64,000 bases of DNA, taken from NCBI RefSeq assembly GCF_004208415.1, contig NZ_CP035758.1:1550001-1614000 (forward strand), in the 5' to 3' direction. Made by a program: the position numbers and the translations under genes. Positions 60,042 through 64,000 of this stretch are shown here, one piece after another. Below the pieces are notes generated by a model, which saw nothing but the letters and a program-made list of their open reading frames with translations, searched no databases and was not told the DNA's origin. Position 1 is the first letter of the stretch; each line of letters starts with the position of its first letter. This DNA is from Ktedonosporobacter rubrisoli (GTDB lineage: Bacteria; Chloroflexota; Ktedonobacteria; Ktedonobacterales; Ktedonobacteraceae).

Positions 60042-61820
60042 CTATCCCGCGCGCTCGATGATTGGCAGGATCAGGCGCGAAGGATATTCCGCGCTATGCT
60101 GAATGCGATTGACGGCGGGCACAAAGTCTTCGGCCCTGGCTGCTGCAACGGGGCCGCCAGAATTCGGATTGCGCTCGAAGCGCGGGAAGTTGCTGCTAGA
60201 GATCTCCAAGCGAATTCGATGGCCGGCGAGGAAGACATTCGCGGTTGAGCCCAGATCAATGTGCAGCTCATAGACGTGATCGGGTTCCAGCAAGGTCGGC
60301 TGGGCCAGCGATTCACGATAGCGGGCGCGTAGAATGCCATCGGTAAGCATTTCGGCCCGTCCGTTGGGATGGACATCGACAAGCTTGCCGGTAAAATCGG
60401 TATCGCGGGCAGAGGAAGAGGCGTAGAGGACCAGTTCAAGCGGGCCGGTTACCTCGACTTGATGCTCTAGCGGCTCGCTGCTGTAACAGAGCACATCTGC
60501 ACGCTGCTCAACTTCGCTCTGGTCAAACGGCCCGATATTGCCTTGCTGCTCCGGGTCTCTCGTTCCGCTCATCGTGGGAACCGGGTTATGTGGATCATAG
60601 CTATAGACGTCCTGCCCCGCCTGCCTGGGTGCGGTCTGCAAGAGCTGACCATCGCCATTCACCGTATTGGCGTGTCCCGCGCTATGCAAGTAGTAGGGGC
60701 GATAGTGCGTATCGGGGAGCGGCCAGGCTTCCTCGGCGCGCCATTGATCAATACCCATGACAAAGATGCGTACGGGCTTGTCCCGCTCCACGCCGTTGTC
60801 GAGACCCTTGAGCCAGTGATCGAACCATCGCAGCTGGATATCTGTTAGCATCTCTACGGCCTGGGGGCTTACCTCTTTGCCATCTTCGCCATAGCTGCGA
60901 TCTGGATAGCCAAACATAAAGTTAGCATGCGACCATGGGCCGATGATCAAGTGCTGCTGTCGGCGTGCGAACTCGCTTCCTGCGCGCTGCTTCAAGTCCT
61001 GATAGCGCTTGAGGTCGTCGCGCAAAAAGATATCATACCAACCGCTGATCGTGAGGGCAGGAATGGTGATGCGCTCAGTGAAGTCCGCGGGCATAAAGGG
61101 ACGCCAGTACTCATCAAGGCCAGGATGGGCCAGCCAATCGAGGTAGTAGGGTGCCGCTGCGCGCAAGATAGGCTGATCGTTGAGGGGCAGGTGCCTTACC
61201 CGTGCCGGCACATCCTCAACAGCCCGCATAAGTGCCTCAAGATCTTCGGGCTTTGCGCGACCCTCTTTGATCTGGCGCCTCATTTCTTCTGCGGCAAAAT
61301 CGCCAGAGACCCAGGTCAGAGCCATGGCCAGCATGAAAGCTCCTCCCAGGTAGGGATAAATGCCGCCAGAGTATGGACATTGGGATGGGATAATGGCGCG
61401 TAAGGCTACCGGCTGTTCCATGGCGGCCCGCCACTGGGTCAGGCCAGCATAGGAGAGGCCATACATACCAACCTGGCCCGTGGACCACGGCTGCTCAGCG
61501 GCCCAGGCGATGGTGTCTGCGCCATCCTGCGCCTCGGCGAGAAATGGAGTGAACTGGCCTTCGGAGGCGTAGCGCCCGCGTATATCCTGCGCCACAACCA
61601 CATAGCCCGCCTCGATTACGCGCTGGAGATTCATGTTGATCTCTAGATTCATGCGCCTTTCTTCCCAACCCGGAAGAGGAAAGCGCAGATCTTTGTCGTA
61701 GGGAATACGAATCAACAGGACCGGCCGTTGCCCGTCCTCGGCAGGACGATAGATGTCAGTTGCGAGCTTGACACCATCGCGCATAGGAACCATAACGTTT
61801 TGTTCTATAATCATGTTCAT
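60042..61820 (-). CDS. CocE/NonD-family hydrolase (X-Pro dipeptidyl-peptidase, S15 type)
   Basis: A 592-residue serine hydrolase. MVPMRDGVKLATDIYRPAED is at the N-terminus, and QDIRGRYASEGQF follows near residue 78. The nucleophile elbow GLSYAGLTQW has Ser123. A cap domain then leads to Asp and His in the second half (ISGWYDIF, IIGPWSHANF). A C-terminal jelly-roll domain follows (RAELT, GHRIRLEISSSNFPRFERNP). It hydrolyses esters or amides, like cocaine esterase, alpha-amino acid ester hydrolase or Xaa-Pro peptidase. No signal peptide. Confidence 0.92.
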   Translation of the reverse strand: MNMIIEQNVMVPMRDGVKLATDIYRPAEDGQRPVLLIRIPYDKDLRFPLPGWEERRMNLEINMNLQRVIEAGYVVVAQDIRGRYASEGQFTPFLAEAQDGADTIAWAAEQPWSTGQVGMYGLSYAGLTQWRAAMEQPVALRAIIPSQCPYSGGIYPYLGGAFMLAMALTWVSGDFAAEEMRRQIKEGRAKPEDLEALMRAVEDVPARVRHLPLNDQPILRAAAPYYLDWLAHPGLDEYWRPFMPADFTERITIPALTISGWYDIFLRDDLKRYQDLKQRAGSEFARRQQHLIIGPWSHANFMFGYPDRSYGEDGKEVSPQAVEMLTDIQLRWFDHWLKGLDNGVERDKPVRIFVMGIDQWRAEEAWPLPDTHYRPYYLHSAGHANTVNGDGQLLQTAPRQAGQDVYSYDPHNPVPTMSGTRDPEQQGNIGPFDQSEVEQRADVLCYSSEPLEHQVEVTGPLELVLYASSSARDTDFTGKLVDVHPNGRAEMLTDGILRARYRESLAQPTLLEPDHVYELHIDLGSTANVFLAGHRIRLEISSSNFPRFERNPNSGGPVAAARAEDFVPAVNRIQHSAEYPSRLILPIIERAG

Positions 61821-62351
61821 TTATAACTTTCTTTTTCGCTGTTCCAGGTAACATTTGCGCTGCTTGCTGCAATTGTAACCGTAGAGTGCTTGACTGGCCT
61901 GCCTGGGCCAGAAAGCATGGCTGATCAATTGTAGTGATATTGCAAAGTCGGTAATTTGCAATTTTCGATCCTTTAGCTAATTTTTCGTATCCATTTTTGA
62001 AATCCTCCGAAAATACATTCGCGCGCTGTGGAGAAGCAAAAAAGCCGTGAGCGATATTCATCAATCGCTCACGGCCTTCTTTTTGTGCCTTGGATTATAT
62101 CCTGCTATAGGAGGTTCTTTTTCCTGAAAAAGAGCATATGATATGACCATTGACGATTGGAGTTGAGCCTGACTGCATCCGCTACCCGGATGCCGAAACT
62201 GCATCTCCTGATCTTAGCGATGATCATACTATGCCTCCATAAATCTTTGTACGACACGCAATCGCATATATGCTTCTACTAGCTCAGAGACTATATCTGA
62301 GTTTTTCTAAAAAGTCAAGCCAAAGATTCGAAGTGATCTGCTAATCACACG
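61821..62351. other. 531-bp gap with a strong terminator
   Basis: No gene recognised. It holds the intrinsic terminator at 62044-62082 and a small perfect stem GCATCCG/CGGATGC (62175-62193). The rest is AT-rich and probably contains the CocE promoter. Confidence 0.5.
62038..62082. terminator. Bidirectional intrinsic terminator
   Basis: Twelve-bp perfect arms GCCGTGAGCGAT/ATCGCTCACGGC (62044-62075) with an 8-nt loop. They are preceded by AAAAAA and followed by a T-rich run CTTCTTTTT. It ends the TetR-ABM-Ddn operon on the minus strand before CocE. Confidence 0.9.
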
Positions 62352-62792
62352 TTATACTGTAATACGGAATACGGGATGTCTGGGAGCCTCGCGTACAAAA
62401 TCCTCAAGCGGAGATTCGCTACTCACATTGAAGTATTCGCGTATAAAGCCCGCTGTACTTCTGCCCGCGATACTTTTTTTCAGAACCGGGGCGGCCTCCT
62501 CGGGCGAGAGCTCGCTGACTCTTATTGTCTCGTGGTGCCGTCCACAAGTGAGCGTTGCCTCGCCAGCGCTCCGCAGATTGCGCACCCAGTTGACTACTCC
62601 ATAAGGGGCGATTAAGTAGCGCTGCCCGTTTTGTTCGACTACTGCTACTGGCGTTGTGCGTGGTTGACAGCTTTTACGTCCCCGCACCGTAAGCAGATGA
62701 ATTGGCCCCATCTTTATGCCCGCGCGTACAAGCGTAGTTGCCAGGGCATTGCCAAGCTGCATGAAAAATGTATGCTTATATGTTTTTGCCAT
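62352..62792 (-). CDS. Ddn-like deazaflavin (F420)-dependent nitroreductase-family protein
   Basis: A 146-residue split beta-barrel protein of the Ddn/F420-dependent group. It has HLLTVRGRKSCQPRTTPVAV, YLIAPYGVVNWVRNLRSAGE and ATLTCGRHHETIRV in order. Relatives use coenzyme F420 to reduce quinones or nitro compounds. It lies 11 bp after the ABM gene, so co-transcribed. Confidence 0.9.
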   Translation of the reverse strand: MAKTYKHTFFMQLGNALATTLVRAGIKMGPIHLLTVRGRKSCQPRTTPVAVVEQNGQRYLIAPYGVVNWVRNLRSAGEATLTCGRHHETIRVSELSPEEAAPVLKKSIAGRSTAGFIREYFNVSSESPLEDFVREAPRHPVFRITV

Positions 62793-62803
62793 AAACTGCG
62801 CCT

Positions 62804-63133
62804 TTATCCCTCAAGAATGGTGCGAACCTTGTACTCACGCGAATCAGGTGTGGCGATCTGGCGTAGCTCAAGCAGCAAGGGCGACTCTGCATTGGCAAAA
62901 ATCTTTGCTCCGGCCGCTTCTAATGCTTCATGGCTGTCGTATTGTGCATAGTTTACTACGCGCGTTCCATCCACACTCGTATGGAAATGAGCGGCGAGAA
63001 AACCAGGAACCTCTTTTCTTAGCGTCCTGGCAAGCTCGATCAGCAGTTCAAGGCCGCGCTGCTGATTTTCCGGCTCGAAGGTAAATGTATTGATAGTTGT
63101 TACGATATCCCTGTTCAGCGAGATGGTGGCCAT
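62804..63133 (-). CDS. Antibiotic biosynthesis monooxygenase (ABM)-domain protein
   Basis: A 109-residue ABM/dimeric alpha-beta barrel protein: VTTINTFTFEPENQQRGLEL, EVPGFLAAHFHTSVDGTRVV, NYAQYDSHEALEAAG. Such proteins oxidise aromatic or quinone compounds without cofactor, or act as sensors. ATG 63133 has GAGGAAG just upstream; the open frame extends too far. It is between TetR and Ddn in one operon. Confidence 0.88.
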   Translation of the reverse strand: MATISLNRDIVTTINTFTFEPENQQRGLELLIELARTLRKEVPGFLAAHFHTSVDGTRVVNYAQYDSHEALEAAGAKIFANAESPLLLELRQIATPDSREYKVRTILEG

Positions 63134-63209
63134 CTTCCTCTTTCCTTTCAGCTTATAGAAAGAAAACTCTGTATCTAGTTGTATGACCAACCAGATATGC
63201 ACAAAAAAA

Positions 63210-63824
63210 TTACTCAACGTCCCCAGGTTTAGCTGTAAGCAGGCTCTGGACAAGCCGATACGAGGCTGTAAGATCGAGGCCCGGCTGGGCTAATTGCTGC
63301 AGGGCCAAGCCATCGGTACAGGCGTGAATAATGGCGGCAATTGCCTCGGCCTGCTGCTCGTCAAGCCCGGTTTCCTGGCAAATAGTTTGCGCAATTCCCT
63401 GGCGTCCCTTCTCTAACATCTTGCCCACGGCTGGCAGAAAATCGGGATTGCGCAGACCCAGGGCATACAACTCGTAGCGTAATCTGTACCATGTTGGATG
63501 GTCGCGGCTCACTGCTGCTACGGCCAGCATCGCCACCTCTGAAAACGAGCGCTCAGCTGCCAGCTTTCGCACTTCCTGCATCAACTGCTGACTGAAGCTC
63601 GCGCCAGCTTCATAGATTACCGCCATAAGCAATTCATCCTTGGAGGCAAAGTAATAATGAAACAGTCCGGGCGACACACCGGCCAGGCGGGCAACCTCTT
63701 TTACTGTCGTCGCTTCGATCCCCTTTGTAGACAGCAGCTTATATCCGGCTGAGATCAGTTGCTCCCGGTTATCTTTCCGGTGTGTCCAGTTCTTTTTCTC
63801 TTTCTTAACTGTTTGGTCGTCCAT
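63210..63824 (-). CDS. TetR-family transcriptional regulator (leaderless)
   Basis: A 204-residue TetR regulator. The HTH is at residues 22-68 (LISAGYKLLSTKGIEATTVK, EVARLAGVSPGLFHYYFASK, DELLMAVIYEAG). The C-terminal ligand domain is TetR_C_6-like. The ATG lies 6 bases after the -10 of a consensus promoter, so the mRNA would start at the ATG itself. It heads the ABM-Ddn operon, which it probably represses. Confidence 0.92.
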   Translation of the reverse strand: MDDQTVKKEKKNWTHRKDNREQLISAGYKLLSTKGIEATTVKEVARLAGVSPGLFHYYFASKDELLMAVIYEAGASFSQQLMQEVRKLAAERSFSEVAMLAVAAVSRDHPTWYRLRYELYALGLRNPDFLPAVGKMLEKGRQGIAQTICQETGLDEQQAEAIAAIIHACTDGLALQQLAQPGLDLTASYRLVQSLLTAKPGDVE

Positions 63825-63830
63825 ACAAAT

Positions 63831-63859
63831 ATAATAGCCTGCCGGAAGCGCTTTGTCAA
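63831..63859 (-). promoter_or_regulatory. Consensus promoter giving a leaderless TetR transcript
   Basis: Minus strand: TTGACA (63859-63854), 17-bp spacer, TATTAT (63836-63831), then ATTTGT and the TetR ATG at 63824. Confidence 0.7.
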
Positions 63860-63896
63860 GCCTGCCGCTGCGCGGCTGTAGGTTAGCGCGGTATAT

Positions 63897-64000
63897 TCAG
63901 GCCTGGCTCGCTCTCGCTGTTGCGTACAGGTGTCTCTGTCTGGGAAGGCGGGCGTAGCGTACCGGCTCCCAGACTTCGGCCACGCGCCCATTTTCAAGGC
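63897..64000 (-). CDS. 3' end of a gene running off the right edge
   Basis: The last 33 codons of an open minus-strand frame (LENGRVAEVWEPVRYARLPR, then the C-terminal tail) end in TGA at 63897, 37 bases upstream of the TetR promoter. The sequence reads like a real protein C-terminus (GRVAEVWEPV is seen in several oxidoreductase and SnoaL-like proteins), but it is too short to assign. Confidence 0.45.
   Translation of the reverse strand, partial: LENGRVAEVWEPVRYARLPRQRHLYATARASQA

Noticed and set aside
1..64000. CRISPR arrays, tRNA or rRNA genes
   Set aside because: Scanned by eye for regularly spaced repeats and for tRNA-like cloverleaf and conserved rRNA stretches; none seen.

Overview
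The window looks like chromosome of a Ktedonobacteria-type Chloroflexota. The reasons are a giant MalT/LuxR ATPase regulator whose N-terminal module has the sequence style of that group, an XRE/NB-ARC/TPR regulator, a row of HTH/TPR paralogues, an IS982-type element, several F420-type flavin enzymes, and many one-component regulators sitting beside small oxidoreductases. This assignment is an inference from gene content; no rRNA or housekeeping marker is present.

Layout. 1-6.1 kb: the end of a LysR gene, an alpha/beta hydrolase, then ferredoxin, P450 and PadR. The P450/PadR unit is tandemly duplicated; the second PadR is a wreck. 6.1-13.9 kb: an FAD aromatic hydroxylase, the giant LuxR regulator, an SMP-30 lactonase, a MetC-type lyase and a decayed moaC fragment. 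13.9-22 kb: five TPR genes in one strand-wise array, of which only the first-transcribed keeps an HTH-like N-terminus. Opposite them is a four-gene operon of small unknown proteins around a methyltransferase. 22-25 kb: an IS982-like element, a matching 142-bp MITE, a VOC gene between them, and a transposase/recombinase relic. 25-41 kb: GNATs, a large XRE/NB-ARC/TPR regulator, a DinB-like protein, two paralogous PPOX flavoproteins, a nitroreductase with a divergent LysR, MarR+MFS, an MmyB-like regulator with a lactonase-like MBL protein, DUF1697, a GyrI-like protein, and a second DHA2 exporter with a MerR gene. 41.7-47.2 kb: a carbohydrate island (Gfo/Idh/MocA dehydrogenase, lipoprotein binding protein, two CUT1 permeases, GntR/UTRA) behind a consensus promoter and palindromic operator. 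No ABC ATPase is encoded, so a shared one is presumably used. 47.3-64 kb: an SDR lacking its catalytic tyrosine, a PEP-mutase-like protein, an AhpD-like protein, a methyltransferase, a frameshifted P450 divergent from TetR+PfkB, MerR/GyrI, a Tat lipoprotein glycosidase, a double GNAT, an MFS, a CocE hydrolase, and a TetR-ABM-Ddn operon.

Regulatory sequence is unusually readable. Two MerR genes have 19-bp-spacer promoters. MarR and TetR operators overlap promoter elements. Two regulators (MerR near 41.66 kb, TetR near 63.82 kb) appear to be transcribed without a leader. The most distinctive items are the duplicated P450s that differ mainly at substrate-recognition segments, the TPR array with its progressive loss of HTH, and the IS982/MITE pair bracketing a VOC gene.
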